Below, one piece after another: positions 49,128 through 58,318 of a DNA stretch of 64,000 bases. The position numbers and the translations under genes are program-made. Positions within the stretch are counted from its first letter, which is position 1; every line of letters starts with the position of its first letter. The stretch spans positions 558,001 to 622,000 of the forward strand of contig NZ_BDBH01000004.1 in NCBI RefSeq assembly GCF_001612885.1, written 5' to 3'. Origin of the DNA: Nocardia harenae NBRC 108248. Its GTDB lineage: Bacteria > Actinomycetota > Actinomycetes > Mycobacteriales > Mycobacteriaceae. The notes under the pieces are model-generated. The model was given only the letters and a program-made list of their open reading frames with translations, ran no database searches and was not told where the DNA came from.

Positions 49128-50957
49128 ATGACTACACCGGACATCGGATTCGCCCACGAGTCGGGCGCCACCGTCTACACCGTGCCCGCCGCGTTCCAGG
49201 AAACGGTGCGGCTGCGCCCGGATCAGGTGGCGCTGCGCACGGTCGGGGGGACGCAGGAGATCACCTGGAGGCAGTACGCGGAGCGGGTCGAGGCGCTGGC
49301 GGCCGGGCTCGCGAACCTCGGCGTCGGGCACGGCGACACCGTCGGGATCATGCTCACCAACCGGCCCGAGTTCAACCTGGTCGACACCGCGGCGCTGCAC
49401 CTGGGGGCGACGCCGTTCTCGGTGTACAACACCAGCTCGGCGGAGCAGATCGCGCATCAGTTCGGCAATGCGGGGAACCGGGTCGTCGTCACCGAGCAGG
49501 CGTTCCTGCCGGTGATCGCGCAGGTGGAGACCCCGGTCGAGCACCTGATCGTGGTCGACGGGCCCGCCACCGGCGCGCTCACCCTCGCCGACCTGGAGGC
49601 GAACCCCGGGGCGGACTTCGATTTCGAGGCGAGCTGGCGGGCGGTGCGCGCGGACGACCTGGCCACCCTCATCTACACCTCCGGCACCACCGGGCCCTCC
49701 AAGGGCGTGGAGATCAGCCACCGCAATGTGCTGGCCCAGATCATCGCGCTGCTCAGCGGGCCGCTGAAGGTCGGCTTCGACGACCGCGCGGTCTCCTACC
49801 TGCCCGCCGCGCACGTCGCCGACCGCATCTCCGGGCACGCCATCAGCCTGCTCACCGGCGTGCAGATCACCACCGTGCCGGACCCGAGGGAGATCGCCGC
49901 CGCACTGCCCGACGCCCGGCCCACCACGTTCTTCGGCGTGCCGCGGGTGTGGCAGAAGATCAAGGCCGGGGTGGAGGGCAAGCTCGCGGCCGAGCCGAGC
50001 CCGGTCAAGCGCGGGCTGGCGGACTGGGCCGTCAAGACCGGGATCGCCGCCGCGCGTGCCGATCTCGCCGGTAGGGGGCGATCGCCGGTGCTCAGGGCGC
50101 AGCACGCGCTCGCCGACAAGCTGGTGCTGTCCAAGCTGCGCGCCGCGCTCGGGCTCGACCAGCTGCGCGTCGCCTCCTCCGGCGCGGCGCCCATCCCGCC
50201 GGAGACCCTGGAGTACTACCTGGGGCTCGGGTTCGTGGTGAGCGAGGTGTGGGGCATGTCGGAGACCACCGGCGTCGGCACCTTCACCGACCTGGACAAC
50301 CCGCGCCCGGGCTCGGTCGGGCGGCCCGTCGACGGGGTCGAGCTGAAACTGGCCGAGGACGGGGAGGTGCTGATCCGGGGGCCGATCGTCACCCGCGGCT
50401 ACCGCAATATGCCGGACAAGACCGCCGAGGCCATCGATCCCGACGGCTGGCTGCACACCGGCGACGTCGGCAGCCTCGGCGACGACGGCTACCTGCGCAT
50501 CATCGACCGCAAGAAGGAACTCATCATCAACGAGGCGGGCAAGAACATCGCCCCCTCCGCCATCGAGAACGCGGTCAAGGCCGCCAGCTCGCTGGTCGGG
50601 CAGATCGTCGCCATCGGCGACGCCAGGCCCTACATCACCGCCCTGATCATGGTCGACCCCGACGTGCTCGCGCTGCGCGCCAAGGACCTCGAGGCCACCG
50701 GCGAGGAGCTGCCCGCGCTGGTCGCCCGCACCGAGATCGTCGACGAACTGCGCGCCGCGGTCGCCGCGGGGAACACGAAGTTGTCGCGGGTCGAGCAGAT
50801 CAAGCGCTTCACCGTCGTCGACCGGGTCTGGGAGCCCGGCGGCGAGGAGCTCACCCCGAAGATGTCGCTCAAGCGGGTCCCGATCGCCGAGTCCTACGCC
50901 GCCGAGATCACCGCGCTCTACGGCCCGGAGGCGGGCGGGCGCGTGATCGCGGTCTAG
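49128..50957 (+). CDS. Long-chain fatty acid-CoA ligase (FadD15-like, AMP-forming)
   Basis: 609 residues from the ATG at 49128; a GTG ten codons earlier (49098), with CAGGGG upstream, is an alternative. A TAAGAT box near 49066 is a plausible -10. Adenylation motifs are complete: LIYTSGTTGPSKGVEISHRN (A3), VWGMSETTGVGTF (A5), DGWLHTGDVGSLGDDGYLRI (A7), IDRKKELIINEAGKNIAPSA (A8) and a C-terminal Lys in LTPKMSLKR. It activates long-chain fatty acids to acyl-CoA via acyl-AMP. The sequence is closest in style to mycobacterial FadD15. A perfect hairpin with T-tail follows the stop. Confidence 0.9.
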   Translation: MTTPDIGFAHESGATVYTVPAAFQETVRLRPDQVALRTVGGTQEITWRQYAERVEALAAGLANLGVGHGDTVGIMLTNRPEFNLVDTAALHLGATPFSVYNTSSAEQIAHQFGNAGNRVVVTEQAFLPVIAQVETPVEHLIVVDGPATGALTLADLEANPGADFDFEASWRAVRADDLATLIYTSGTTGPSKGVEISHRNVLAQIIALLSGPLKVGFDDRAVSYLPAAHVADRISGHAISLLTGVQITTVPDPREIAAALPDARPTTFFGVPRVWQKIKAGVEGKLAAEPSPVKRGLADWAVKTGIAAARADLAGRGRSPVLRAQHALADKLVLSKLRAALGLDQLRVASSGAAPIPPETLEYYLGLGFVVSEVWGMSETTGVGTFTDLDNPRPGSVGRPVDGVELKLAEDGEVLIRGPIVTRGYRNMPDKTAEAIDPDGWLHTGDVGSLGDDGYLRIIDRKKELIINEAGKNIAPSAIENAVKAASSLVGQIVAIGDARPYITALIMVDPDVLALRAKDLEATGEELPALVARTEIVDELRAAVAAGNTKLSRVEQIKRFTVVDRVWEPGGEELTPKMSLKRVPIAESYAAEITALYGPEAGGRVIAV

Positions 50958-50961
50958 GAGG

Positions 50962-50992
50962 ACGGCCCCGGACATCGAGTCCGGGGCCGTTT
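50962..50992. terminator. Bidirectional intrinsic terminator between fadD-type and YbhB genes
   Basis: ACGGCCCCGGAC and GTCCGGGGCCGT form perfect 12-base arms around a 5-base loop, followed by TTT on the plus strand. It lies in the 47-base gap between converging genes and should end both transcripts. This is the clearest intrinsic terminator in the window. Confidence 0.85.
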
Positions 50993-51004
50993 CCACCGAA
51001 AGAG

Positions 51005-51535
51005 CTACTGCTCGTAGGTCGCGACCAGGGTGGCGCGCGCCAGGGTGTGGCTGAACAGGTTGAACCCGAGGAACGCCGGGCTCGCCTCCGGCGGCACGCC
51101 CAGGCTCTCCACATCCACCGCGTGCACCACGACGAAGTAGCGGTGCGGGCCGTGCCCCTCGGGCGGGGCCGCGCCCACGTACCCGGCGAAGCCGGCGTCG
51201 TTGCGCAGCGTGATCGCCCCGGAGGGGAGCGCCCCGCCCTCCTCGCCGCTGCCCGCGCCCGTCGGGAGCGAGGTGGTGCCCGCCGGGATGTCGGCGACGG
51301 CCCAGTGCCAGAACCCGGACGCGGTCGGGGCGTCCGGGTCGTAGACGGTGACGGCGAAACTCTTGGTGCCCTCGGGAAAACCGGACCACGACAGCTGCGG
51401 CGAGATATCCCGGCCGCCCGCGCCGAACACCCCGCTCACCTGGTCGTTGCCGAACTTCTCGCCGTCGGCGATGTCGTCGGAGGTGACGGTGAAGGACGGG
51501 ACATCGGGCAGCGCGTCGTACGGGTTGTGGCTCAT
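51005..51535 (-). CDS. YbhB/YbcL family Raf-kinase-inhibitor-like (PEBP) protein
   Basis: 176 residues from the ATG at 51535, with GAGAGG upstream. PEBP motifs are clear: [40 protein letters not shown] (the ligand-site DPDAP...HW) and [16 protein letters not shown]. Members bind phospholipids or other anionic ligands in a small pocket; bacterial roles are unclear. Length equals mycobacterial Rv2140c (176 residues), which lies next to an M20 peptidase gene (Rv2141c) just as here. The two genes are 20 bases apart and likely co-transcribed. Confidence 0.92.
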   Translation of the reverse strand: MSHNPYDALPDVPSFTVTSDDIADGEKFGNDQVSGVFGAGGRDISPQLSWSGFPEGTKSFAVTVYDPDAPTASGFWHWAVADIPAGTTSLPTGAGSGEEGGALPSGAITLRNDAGFAGYVGAAPPEGHGPHRYFVVVHAVDVESLGVPPEASPAFLGFNLFSHTLARATLVATYEQ

Positions 51536-51555
51536 GGGTCCTCTCTCGGTTCGGT

Positions 51556-52917
51556 TCAGCTGTGCAGCAGGAAGTGTTCCAGTACCCGGGTGCCGAATTC
51601 GAGCGATTCCACCGGCACCCGCTCGTCCACGCCGTGGAACAGCGCGGTGAAATCCAGCTCCGGCGGCAGCCGCAGCGGCGCGAAACCGAAGCAGCGGATC
51701 CCGAGCTCGGCGAAGGCCTTGGCGTCGGTGCCGCCGGAGAGCATGTAGGGCACCGTGCGCCCGTTCGGGTCGTGCGCCAGCACCGCGGCGTTCATGGCGT
51801 CGACCAGGTGCCCGTCGAAGGTGGTCTCGTAGGAGTCGAGCTCGGTGATCCACTCGCGCTCCACATCCGGGCCGATCAGCTCGTCCACCTCGCGCTCGAA
51901 CTCGGCCAGGCGGCCGGGCACCACCCGGCAGTCCACCACCGCCTCCGCGGTCTGCGGGATCACGTTCGCCTTGTACCCGGCCGAGAGCATGGTCGGGTTG
52001 GCGGTGTCGCGCAGGGTGGCGCCGATGATCCGGGAGATCGTGCCCAGCTTGGCCAGCCTGCCCTCGATATCGGGGCCCGCCGGATCGAACTCCAGCCCGC
52101 TCTCCTCCGATACCGCCGCCAGGAACTCCGCCACCGAATCCGAGACCACCAGCGGGAAGGTGTGCGTGCCCAGCCGCGCCACCGCCCTGGCCAGGATGGT
52201 CACCGCGTTGTCCTCGTGCAGGAACGAGCCGTGCCCGGCGCGCGCCTTGGCGCGCAACCGCATCCAGCCCAGCCCCTTCTCCGCGGTCTCCACCAGGTAG
52301 AGGCGGCGCTCGGTGCCGTCCCGGCGCGGCACCGTGAGCGAGAAGCCGCCGACCTCGCCGACCGCCTCGGTGATGCCCTCGAACAGATCGGGGCGGTGCT
52401 TCACCAGCCACTGCGAGCCCCACTTGCCGCCGTTCTCCTCGTCGGCCAGGAAGGCGAAGACGATATCGCGCGGCGGCACCGTGCCCTCCCGGCGGAACTG
52501 CCGCGCCAGCGCGAGCGACATGCCGACCATGTCCTTCATGTCGATCGCGCCGCGGCCCCACACGTAGCCGTCCCGGATGGCGCCGGAGAACGGGTGCACG
52601 CTCCAGTCGGCGGCCTCGGCGGGCACCACGTCCAGGTGGCCGTGGATCAGCAGCGCGCCGCGCGCGGGGTCGGCGCCGGGCAGCCGGGCGAAGACATTGC
52701 CGCGGCCGGGCGCGCCGGACTCCACGTACTCGGTCGGGTAGCCGACCTCCTCGAGCTGCTCGATCACCCACCGGGCACACTCGGCCTCGCCCTTGGTGGT
52801 CGCCGGCTCGCCGGTGTTCGAGGTGTCGAATCGGATCAGCGCGCTGACCAGATCGACGACCTCGGCGACGGCGCTGGAGTCGGGACGGGTACCGGATGCT
52901 TCGCCAGTTGCGGACAC
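51556..52917 (-). CDS. M20/M25/M40 family metallo-hydrolase (Rv2141c-like)
   Basis: 453 residues from the GTG at 52917, with AGGAAAGG upstream. Di-zinc motifs of M20 peptidases are present: [60 protein letters not shown] and [20 protein letters not shown]. The inserted lid/dimerisation domain begins near [20 protein letters not shown]. The family includes DapE, ArgE and carboxypeptidases; genome annotations often call this type DapE-like, but specificity cannot be set from sequence. It is upstream of the YbhB gene and divergent from a PAS-ANTAR gene. Confidence 0.9.
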   Translation of the reverse strand: MSATGEASGTRPDSSAVAEVVDLVSALIRFDTSNTGEPATTKGEAECARWVIEQLEEVGYPTEYVESGAPGRGNVFARLPGADPARGALLIHGHLDVVPAEAADWSVHPFSGAIRDGYVWGRGAIDMKDMVGMSLALARQFRREGTVPPRDIVFAFLADEENGGKWGSQWLVKHRPDLFEGITEAVGEVGGFSLTVPRRDGTERRLYLVETAEKGLGWMRLRAKARAGHGSFLHEDNAVTILARAVARLGTHTFPLVVSDSVAEFLAAVSEESGLEFDPAGPDIEGRLAKLGTISRIIGATLRDTANPTMLSAGYKANVIPQTAEAVVDCRVVPGRLAEFEREVDELIGPDVEREWITELDSYETTFDGHLVDAMNAAVLAHDPNGRTVPYMLSGGTDAKAFAELGIRCFGFAPLRLPPELDFTALFHGVDERVPVESLEFGTRVLEHFLLHS

Positions 52918-53118
52918 GTTCCCTTTCCTACCATCAGGAACCGGCGGGCTGCCGCCGGTGCGATCGGCCCGATCGGAAGTACCGGCCGGTTTCAAGATCA
53001 ACACGGGCGCCCCCGCGACCCGCCCGGCACCGGAATTCAGTATCCTGGTCGCAGTCACGCGCCACCCCAGACCCCGGTGGCCTGCGGCGAAGAATATTTC
53101 GTCGGAAGAGGTAGGGGT

Positions 53119-53850
53119 ATGGACCAGGCGAACAGTGATGCCGTCGTGCTCGGCGCCGCGCTGCGGGTGCCCGACGAGGACGGGCTGCCCGGCGGCGCCG
53201 ATCTGCTCGCGGGCGGCCGCAGGCAGGCGGCAGGCGGGTTCCGGTTCTGGCTCGCCGACCAGCGCTGGGAATGGTCCGACGAGGTCGCCGCCATGCACGG
53301 CTACGCCGAGGGCACCGTGCAGGCCACCACCGAGCTGCTGCTCTCGCACAAACACCCCGAGGATCGCGACCAGGTGGCCGCCACCATCGCCCGGACCGTC
53401 GACACCGGCGAGCCGTTCTGCAGCAGCCACCGCATCGTCGACCGGGCGGGCGCGGTGCGGCACGTGCTCGTCGTCGGCGACTACATGATCGGCGACGACG
53501 GCGCCGTGCTCGGCACCAGCGGCTACTACATCGACGTCACCGACACCTTCGCCGAGAGCCGCAAGGCCACCCTGGACGGGGTGCTGCCCGAGCTCTACGA
53601 ATCCCGCGCCGCCATCGAACAGGTCAAGGGCGCCATGATGCTGGTCTACGGGATCAGCGCCGACCAGGCCTTCCGGGTGCTCGCCTGGCGCTCGCAGGAG
53701 ACCAACGTCAAGCTGCGCACGCTCGCCGCCCGGCTCATCGCCGAGCTCACCGCGACCGCCGACGCGGACGTGCAGCTGCGCACCAGGTTCGACCACCTGC
53801 TGCTCACCGTGCACGAACGCGCCGGCGACGACGGGCACCCCGAGCCCTGA
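53119..53850 (+). CDS. PAS-ANTAR protein (second copy)
   Basis: 243 residues from the ATG at 53119, preceded by AGAGGTAGGGG. The PAS domain (GGFRFWLADQRWEWSDEVAA; GTSGYYIDVTDTF) and ANTAR domain (ESRAAIEQVKGAMMLVYGIS; FRVLAWRSQETNVKLRTLAA) match the protein at 21226-21912 almost motif for motif, so the two are paralogues in one window. The extra N-terminal ~35 residues differ. Expected role is ligand- or redox-controlled antitermination through RNA stem-loops. A GAF-ANTAR gene lies next to it on the other strand, 3 bases between stops. Confidence 0.88.
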   Translation: MDQANSDAVVLGAALRVPDEDGLPGGADLLAGGRRQAAGGFRFWLADQRWEWSDEVAAMHGYAEGTVQATTELLLSHKHPEDRDQVAATIARTVDTGEPFCSSHRIVDRAGAVRHVLVVGDYMIGDDGAVLGTSGYYIDVTDTFAESRKATLDGVLPELYESRAAIEQVKGAMMLVYGISADQAFRVLAWRSQETNVKLRTLAARLIAELTATADADVQLRTRFDHLLLTVHERAGDDGHPEP

Positions 53851-53853
53851 CCG

Positions 53854-54609
53854 CTACGGCTCGCCGGCGCGGGCCGCGGCGAAGGCGAGCACCGCGGCGG
53901 CGTCCACCGAGCGCTCCACCACCTCGCGCGAGAGCTCGGGCAGCCGGCGCCGGTGGTGGCGGGCGTAGCCGCGCAGCGCGGCGAACGCCGTCTCCGGGTG
54001 CAGCTCGCCCTGCGCCGAGAGCACGCCCTTGGCCTGCTCGATCACGATCCGGGACTGCAGCGCGTGCTGCAGCTGGTTGTTCACCGTCCTGGTGTCGGCC
54101 AGCTGCCTGGCCCGCAGCAGCGCGATGGTGGCGATATCGGCCAGCGCCTGGCCGACCGCGAGATCGTCGTCGGACAGGTGGGTGCCGGTCTCGGAGCTGA
54201 ACAGGTTCATCGCGCCGAGGCGCTCGTCGCGCAGCCGCATCGGCAGCGCGTACACCGAGCGCAGCCCCTGCTCGTAGGCGCTCGGCGCGAACTCCGGCCA
54301 GCGCTGCTCGTCACGGCGCAGATCCTCGGTGACGACCCGCTCGGCGGTCCGGTAGGACTCCAGGCACGGGCCGTTGCGCGACTGCACCTGCAGCAGCTCC
54401 AGCCAGCGCGCCGTCTCGTCGGTCGAGGCGAAGACCTGCAGCTCGCCGTGCTCGTCCACCAGCAGCACCGCGCCGTTGTCGGCGGGCGGCAGCAGCTCGA
54501 CGGCACGGTCGAGCAGGTACTGGACCAGGTCCATCGGGTCGTAATCGTCCACGAGCGTGTCCGCCAGACGGACGAATGCCGCCACCAACTCCGCTTCCCG
54601 GCGCGCCAT
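53854..54609 (-). CDS. GAF-ANTAR protein
   Basis: 251 residues from the ATG at 54609, with AAGGAG eight bases upstream; in-frame GTGs at 54618 and 54633 are alternatives. A GAF domain (~25-165: VDDYDPMDLVQYLLDRAVEL; YEQGLRSVYALPMRLRDERL) is followed by ANTAR (LQSRIVIEQAKGVLSAQGEL; FAALRGYARHHRRRLPELSR). GAF domains bind small ligands or haem, and ANTAR binds RNA. It converges tail-to-tail with the PAS-ANTAR gene, with only 3 bases between their ends. RNA targets are unknown. Confidence 0.88.
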   Translation of the reverse strand: MARREAELVAAFVRLADTLVDDYDPMDLVQYLLDRAVELLPPADNGAVLLVDEHGELQVFASTDETARWLELLQVQSRNGPCLESYRTAERVVTEDLRRDEQRWPEFAPSAYEQGLRSVYALPMRLRDERLGAMNLFSSETGTHLSDDDLAVGQALADIATIALLRARQLADTRTVNNQLQHALQSRIVIEQAKGVLSAQGELHPETAFAALRGYARHHRRRLPELSREVVERSVDAAAVLAFAAARAGEP

Positions 54610-54892
54610 TCCTCCCACTCCTTCCAGATCCACCTGGCCCGCGGGCCCGGCGCCGGGTCAGCGCCCGGCCGTGATTCGAGATTGCCCGGCAATCTTTCCG
54701 TCAATCCCGTCGGAATCCGAAGCACCGGCCCGGCGTGGCGCGGCACACACCGGACGGAACGTGATGCGCGCCTGCCCATTCCACCGGGGCCGCCACGTTT
54801 GCCCGCACCCGCAGCGGGAATCGCGGAAGCCGTGATCGGACAACCCAACCCGGCCCGGCGCGCTTCGCGCCCCGCCGTGCGAAACTGACCGC

Positions 54893-56065
54893 GTGAGCGC
54901 GGACGACGCCGTCGAGCACGGCACCAAGCCAAAGCCGGGCAGGGCCCCCGACCGGGGCGAGGTGATCGGCGACGGGTTCCTCTGGCTGGCCAAGTGGTCG
55001 CTGTGCCTGGTCGCGGTCGCCGCGGGGGCCTGGGTACTCGGCAACATCATCGCCAAGCTGTGGGTCATCCTGCTGCCGGTCGCGATGGCCATCGTGGTGG
55101 CCACCGTGCTCTGGCCGCCGACCCGCTGGATGGTCAACCACGGGCTGCGCCCCGCGCTGGCCGCCGGCCTCTCGCTGCTCGGCTTCATCGGCGCGCTGGC
55201 CGGGGTGATCGCGCTGATCGTCCCCTCGGTCGTCGACCAATCTCCCGACCTGGCCGACAAGTCCACCGAGGGCGTCAACCAGGTGCGCGACTGGCTGCGC
55301 GGCCCGCCGCTGCGGGTCCGCGACGAACAGCTCGACACGGCGGTCGACGCCATCGTGCAGCGGCTGCAATCCAGCGCCGAGCAGATCGCCGGCGGGGTCT
55401 TCACCGGCGTCACCACCGCCACCTCCGCGCTCATCGGCATCTTCCTGGTGCTGGTGCTGGTGTTCTTCTTCATCAAGGACGGGCCGCGGTTCCTGCCCTG
55501 GCTGCACCTGCTGCTCGGCAGCCGCAGCGGGCGCCACGTCGAAGAGGTCCTCAACCGGATGTGGGTCACGCTCGGCGGCTTCATCCGCACCCAGGCGCTG
55601 GTCAGCCTGATCGACGCCATCTTCATCGGGGCCGGGCTGGTGATCCTGGGGGTCCCGCTGGCCATGGTGCTCGCGGTGATCACCTTCATCGGCGGGTTCG
55701 TGCCGGTGGTCGGGGCCTTCGTCGCCGGGGCGCTGGCGGTGCTGGTCGCGCTGGTCGGCAACGGCTTCACCACCGCGCTCATCGTGCTCGGCATCATCAT
55801 CGCGGTGCAGCAGCTCGAGGGGAACGTGCTGCAGCCGGTGCTGCAGAGCCGCAGCATGAAGCTGCACGCCGTCGTGGTGCTGCTCGCGGTCACCGCGGGC
55901 GGGTCGCTCTACGGGATCGTCGGGGCGTTCCTCGCGGTGCCGGTCGCCGCGATCGTCGCGGTGGTGGTGCGCTACATCGGCGAGCAGATCGACGTCGTCA
56001 CCGAACCCGCCCCCGAGGCCACCGAGAACAACCCCTCCCGGGCCGGGAAACCGGAGGCCGAGTAG
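54893..56065 (+). CDS. AI-2E family transporter (PF01594 membrane protein)
   Basis: 390 residues from a GTG start. Eight hydrophobic segments flank a soluble loop (~110-165). The PF01594 pattern is visible in VAMAIVVATVLWPPTRWMVN, IFLVLVLVFFFIKDGPRFLP and VITFIGGFVPVVGAFVAGAL, then QQLEGNVLQPVLQSRSMKLH. The family was named after the autoinducer-2 exporter TqsA, but many members act as Na+(Li+)/H+ antiporters or are uncharacterised, so AI-2 export should not be assumed. A hairpin (56069-56087) follows the stop immediately. Confidence 0.88.
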   Translation: MSADDAVEHGTKPKPGRAPDRGEVIGDGFLWLAKWSLCLVAVAAGAWVLGNIIAKLWVILLPVAMAIVVATVLWPPTRWMVNHGLRPALAAGLSLLGFIGALAGVIALIVPSVVDQSPDLADKSTEGVNQVRDWLRGPPLRVRDEQLDTAVDAIVQRLQSSAEQIAGGVFTGVTTATSALIGIFLVLVLVFFFIKDGPRFLPWLHLLLGSRSGRHVEEVLNRMWVTLGGFIRTQALVSLIDAIFIGAGLVILGVPLAMVLAVITFIGGFVPVVGAFVAGALAVLVALVGNGFTTALIVLGIIIAVQQLEGNVLQPVLQSRSMKLHAVVVLLAVTAGGSLYGIVGAFLAVPVAAIVAVVVRYIGEQIDVVTEPAPEATENNPSRAGKPEAE

Positions 56066-56068
56066 TCG

Positions 56069-56232
56069 GTCGTGCCTCCGGCACGACGGGGGTCGCGCCC
56101 TTCGGGGCCTCGCTGTCCGGCGGCCACGGCTCGCACCTGCGGTGCCTGCGCCGCGGCCACCGGACAGCGAGGCGGGCGCGACCCCGGACCGGCCCGGCTT
56201 CACCGGCCCGGCTTCACCGGCCCGGCTTCAGC
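56069..56232. repeat. Nested inverted repeats and 3 x 14-base tandem repeat between convergent genes
   Basis: Three elements lie in the 162-base gap. First, GTCGTGCC-TCC-GGCACGAC (56069-56087) is a simple terminator hairpin. Second, a ~97-base imperfect inverted repeat has outer arms GGGGTCGCGCCC/GGGCGCGACCCC (56089-56100, 56174-56185) and inner arms CCTCGCTGTCCGG/CCGGACAGCGAGG (56108-56120, 56160-56172), with GCACC-TGC-GGTGC at the tip. Third, GGCCCGGCTTCACC is repeated twice exactly and once with one change (56191-56232), the last copy running into the end of the debranching-enzyme gene. Together they could end transcription both ways or be a dispersed palindromic element. Confidence 0.7.
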
Positions 56233-58318
56233 GGATGTCGAGGTGCCAGCCCGCGGGTAGCCCCTCGACCCGGGCGGTGTCGCCGCGGGCGACGACGTGC
56301 ACGCTCGCCTCGCCCAGGCGCAGGTCGGTGAGGCGCACCTCGCCCCAGGCGGCGGGCAGCCGCGGGGTGAGCAGCAGGGTGCGGCGCGGCAAGTCGGGCT
56401 CGAGGCCGAGCAGGGCACGGATCAGCAGCAGCGGGGCCGCGCTGGCCAGCGCCTGCGGCGCGCACGCCGCCGGGTACGGGATCGGCGGGTCGAACCGCTC
56501 GCGCGGGAACCCGCAGAACAGCTCGGGCAGCCGCCCGCCGAAGCGCTCCGCGGCATCGAGCAGCCCCGCCGCCAGCGACTCCGCCAGCTCCGCGGCCCCG
56601 CTCACGTGCCGGTAGCGGGCCAGCCCCGCCACCGCGATCGCGGTGTCGTGCGGCCAGATCGAGCCGTTGTGGTAGCTCATCGGGTTGTAGGCGCCCATTC
56701 CGTCGGCCAGCGTGCGCAGCCCGAACCCGCTGTTCATGCCGGGGTCCGCCAGCCGCTCGATGACCTCCTCGGCGCGCTCGTCGGCCACGATCCCGGTCCA
56801 CAGGCACTGGGCGGCATTGCTGGTCAGCGCGTCGATCTGCTGCTTGTCGCCGTCCAGGCCGAAGGCGTACCAGCCGTGCTTGGGAATCCAGAACGCCTCG
56901 TCGAAGCGGGCCCGCAGCTCCTCCGCCGCGGCCGGCATCGCGGTGGCGGTGCGGGTGTCGCCGAACGCCGCCGCCAGCTCCGCGCGCGCCAGGTACGCCG
57001 CGTACACGTACCCCTGCACCTCGGCCAGCGCGATCGACGGCCCGGCCGGGCGGCCCCTGGCGTCGGTGACCGCGTCGAAGCTGCCCTTCCAGCCCTGGTT
57101 CACCGGCCCCTGATCCGAGAGCCGCCGGTACTCCACGAAGCCGTCGCCGTCCCGGTCGCCGTACTCGGTGATCCAGCGCAGCGCCGCGTCCGCCGCGGGC
57201 AGCAGCGCCTCCACCTCCTCGTCGGGGGCGCCCCAGCGCCGCGCCTCGGCCAGCAGCACCACGAACAGCGGGGTGGCGTCCACCGAGCCGTAGGTGAGGG
57301 CGTCGTGCCAGTCCCGGCCGCCGTGGCGTAGCTCGTGCATGATCCGGCCCGGCTGCTCCTCGGTGAAGGCGTCCACCCGGGTGCCCTGGGTCGCGGCCAG
57401 CTCGCGCAGCGTGGACAGCGCGAGCCCGTGGTCGAGCGGCAGCGTCATCCACGAGGTGAGCAGGCTGTCGCGGCCGAACAGCGTCATGAACCAGGGCGCG
57501 CCCGCCGCCACGTACCCCGCGCCCGCCGCGGAGTCGTCGATGCGCAGCGCGCCCAGGTCGGTGTCGGCGCGGCGCAGCACCAGATCCAGCGCGGGTGCGC
57601 TCGCGGTGAGCGCGGTCGGGGTGGCGCGCCAGTGCCGGGCGGGGTGCTCGGCGCAGCGGTCGACGCAGGTCACCTCCACCCGGCGGTGGCCGCTGATCGG
57701 CTGCACCAGCAGCCGGACCTCCCACTCGCCCTGCGCGGGCACCACCGCCTGCCACCGCAGCTGCCCCGGCACGATCACCGGGGCCGGGCCGTCGGCGCGC
57801 ACCGCTACCCCGTGCCCGGTGCCGCTCTGGTCGTGCAGCAGCAGCTCGTGCTCGGCCGGGGTCGCCGTTACCGGAACCCGGTGCGCGCGCCCCTGTTTCA
57901 CCGCGAGCAGCCCGGCGAAGTCGGCGTCGGCATGCAGTACGAGGCCGAGCACGGTGTCCTCGTGGCCCAGGTTGCGCACCGTGACGGTCTCGGCCAGCCC
58001 CTCCCCGACCAGCCTGCGCCGCTCGATCAGCAGCGTGCTGTCGGCCAGCCCGGCGCGCGGCGGCACCCGTAGCACGAACCTGGCCTCGTCCGGCTCCGGC
58101 ATGTCCAGCGCGAGCTGCTCGGCCGGGTGGCCGTCGGCCAGCAGCTCCCAGCGCGACAGCAGCCGGGTGTCGCGGTAGTAGAGCCCGGCCGCGGCGCCGC
58201 CGATATCGCCGCGCGGGTCCGAGGCGCAGAAGGTGGTCGCCTCCACCAGCGTCACCGTCTGCGGGCTGGTGTCGAAGGGCAGCTCACTGCGGTGCGGCAG
58301 GGTCTGCGGATCGGTCAT
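56228..58318 (-). CDS. Glycogen-debranching / amylo-alpha-1,6-glucosidase family protein
   Basis: 696 residues from the ATG at 58318, overlapping the upstream GT4 stop by 4 bases. The N-terminal beta-rich domain (SDPRGDIGGAAAGLYYRDTR; LLSRWELLADG) matches the GDE_N_bis type (PF14742). The C-terminal (alpha/alpha)6 barrel (PF06202-like) shows PWFMTLFGRDSLLTSWMTLP, ITEYGDRDGDGFVEYRR, NQGWKGSFDAVTDARGRPAG and SYHNGSIWPHDTAIAVAG. It should hydrolyse alpha-glucosidic links. The C-terminal few codons lie in a 14-base tandem repeat. Pairing with a GT4 is common in actinobacteria and suggests a small storage or stress polysaccharide. Confidence 0.9.
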   Translation of the reverse strand: MTDPQTLPHRSELPFDTSPQTVTLVEATTFCASDPRGDIGGAAAGLYYRDTRLLSRWELLADGHPAEQLALDMPEPDEARFVLRVPPRAGLADSTLLIERRRLVGEGLAETVTVRNLGHEDTVLGLVLHADADFAGLLAVKQGRAHRVPVTATPAEHELLLHDQSGTGHGVAVRADGPAPVIVPGQLRWQAVVPAQGEWEVRLLVQPISGHRRVEVTCVDRCAEHPARHWRATPTALTASAPALDLVLRRADTDLGALRIDDSAAGAGYVAAGAPWFMTLFGRDSLLTSWMTLPLDHGLALSTLRELAATQGTRVDAFTEEQPGRIMHELRHGGRDWHDALTYGSVDATPLFVVLLAEARRWGAPDEEVEALLPAADAALRWITEYGDRDGDGFVEYRRLSDQGPVNQGWKGSFDAVTDARGRPAGPSIALAEVQGYVYAAYLARAELAAAFGDTRTATAMPAAAEELRARFDEAFWIPKHGWYAFGLDGDKQQIDALTSNAAQCLWTGIVADERAEEVIERLADPGMNSGFGLRTLADGMGAYNPMSYHNGSIWPHDTAIAVAGLARYRHVSGAAELAESLAAGLLDAAERFGGRLPELFCGFPRERFDPPIPYPAACAPQALASAAPLLLIRALLGLEPDLPRRTLLLTPRLPAAWGEVRLTDLRLGEASVHVVARGDTARVEGLPAGWHLDIR

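Noticed and set aside
54893..56065. Quorum-sensing autoinducer-2 exporter
   Set aside because: The family name comes from one E. coli protein; nothing here (no luxS, no receptor) supports AI-2 signalling.
56191..56232. Three 14-base units resembling a CRISPR array
   Set aside because: The units are directly adjacent with no spacers and partly coding; a tandem repeat, not CRISPR.
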